A stretch of DNA of 64,000 nucleotides, from the NCBI RefSeq assembly GCF_030680935.1, contig NZ_JAUXUP010000027.1, forward strand, positions 1 to 64,000. The letters are read 5' to 3'. This DNA is from Polaromonas sp. (GTDB lineage Bacteria; Pseudomonadota; Gammaproteobacteria; Burkholderiales; Burkholderiaceae_C). Both the position numbers and the translations under genes were made by a program. This document shows, one piece after another, positions 63,933-64,000 of this stretch; the first letter of the stretch is position 1, and every line of letters begins with the position of its first letter. The notes beneath the pieces are model-generated. The model was given only the letters and a program-made list of their open reading frames with translations. It had not been told where the DNA came from and did no database searches.

Positions 63933-64000
63933 GTGATCGTGCCCTGGAGGGGTTTGACGATGATGTGAATTCTGTAGCTTTCGCCGCCAGGGAGGTTTAG
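63929..64000 (-). CDS. C-terminal end of a third recombinase-operon gene (cut by window edge)
   Basis: The last 23 codons of a frame open to the right edge, ending NLPGGESYRIHIIVKPLQGT with IT and stop. Its TGA overlaps the ATG of the coiled-coil gene (ATGA). This coupling implies that a third product, probably a larger protein of the mobility module, is encoded just outside the window. Confidence 0.6.
   Translation of the reverse strand, partial: LNLPGGESYRIHIIVKPLQGTIT

Noticed and set aside
1-64000. CRISPR arrays, tRNA and rRNA genes
   Set aside because: No regularly spaced repeats, no cloverleaf with a plausible anticodon and no rRNA stretch were seen on reading the window.

Overview
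The window looks like the chromosome of a betaproteobacterium of the order Burkholderiales, most probably a Comamonadaceae member (Polaromonas, Rhodoferax or Variovorax type). This is inferred from protein style, GC-rich backbone codon use and the MetH and ComM relatives; no rRNA is present to settle it. Bases 1-4250 are ordinary backbone: the C-terminal two thirds of cobalamin-dependent methionine synthase, a secreted formylglycine-generating-enzyme-like protein, and the 3' part of comM/yifB. comM is cut off at about 4248-4251, and almost everything to the right looks like one large accessory (defence-type) island that runs past the right edge.

Layout of the island. 4.7-7.1 kb: a small peptide gene with a strong promoter and ribosome binding site, a JmjC/cupin_4 oxygenase and a nucleotidyltransferase-like protein, which resemble a peptide-modification cassette. 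7.8-20.3 kb: a tightly coupled ten-gene operon joining a NitT/TauT-type ABC importer, two methyltransferases, three unknown proteins, a receiver plus sigma-54-type AAA+ protein and a 1025-residue protein with two receiver-like regions and a DUF3800-like domain. 20.7-25.9 kb: a seven-gene operon carrying a bacterial ubiquitin-like conjugation set (E2-like protein, fused JAB protease-E1, small modifier with a Gly-Gly followed by a tail) together with DUF4407 and other membrane proteins. 26-36.5 kb: a HerA/VirD4-like ATPase, a zinc-ribbon protein, a Nudix - histidine phosphatase - ATP-grasp - cREC series, and a PcfJ-like protein. 36.7-38.7 kb: an intact IS30-family element and a wrecked IS66-family element.

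The leftward-transcribed block at 39-52 kb holds an AddAB-like helicase-nuclease pair, an HD hydrolase, an accessory metK-DUF3293 operon with a structured leader, a Sir2 protein overlapping a protein that resembles phage polyvalent-protein domains, and an SRAP (HMCES/YedK) protein with two tandem RHH-like proteins. The last group faces umuDC across one LexA-type site. From 53 to 62 kb come umuDC, a DEDD exonuclease, small regulators, a nuclease, a second LexA-type site that fills the spacer of a promoter for a 72-residue protein, a candidate small RNA and a UvrD/helicase-IV-type helicase with an inserted nuclease-like domain. At the right edge a tyrosine recombinase sits in an overlapping three-gene operon with a coiled-coil protein and the tail of a third gene; this is probably the mobility module.

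The strongest candidates for undescribed systems are the ubiquitin-like operon (20677-25940), the ten-gene ABC/phosphorelay operon (7783-20326), the Sir2 plus polyvalent-domain pair (48736-51269) and the peptide/cupin/nucleotidyltransferase cassette (4752-7105). All functional statements come from reading motifs and gene order; no database search was run.
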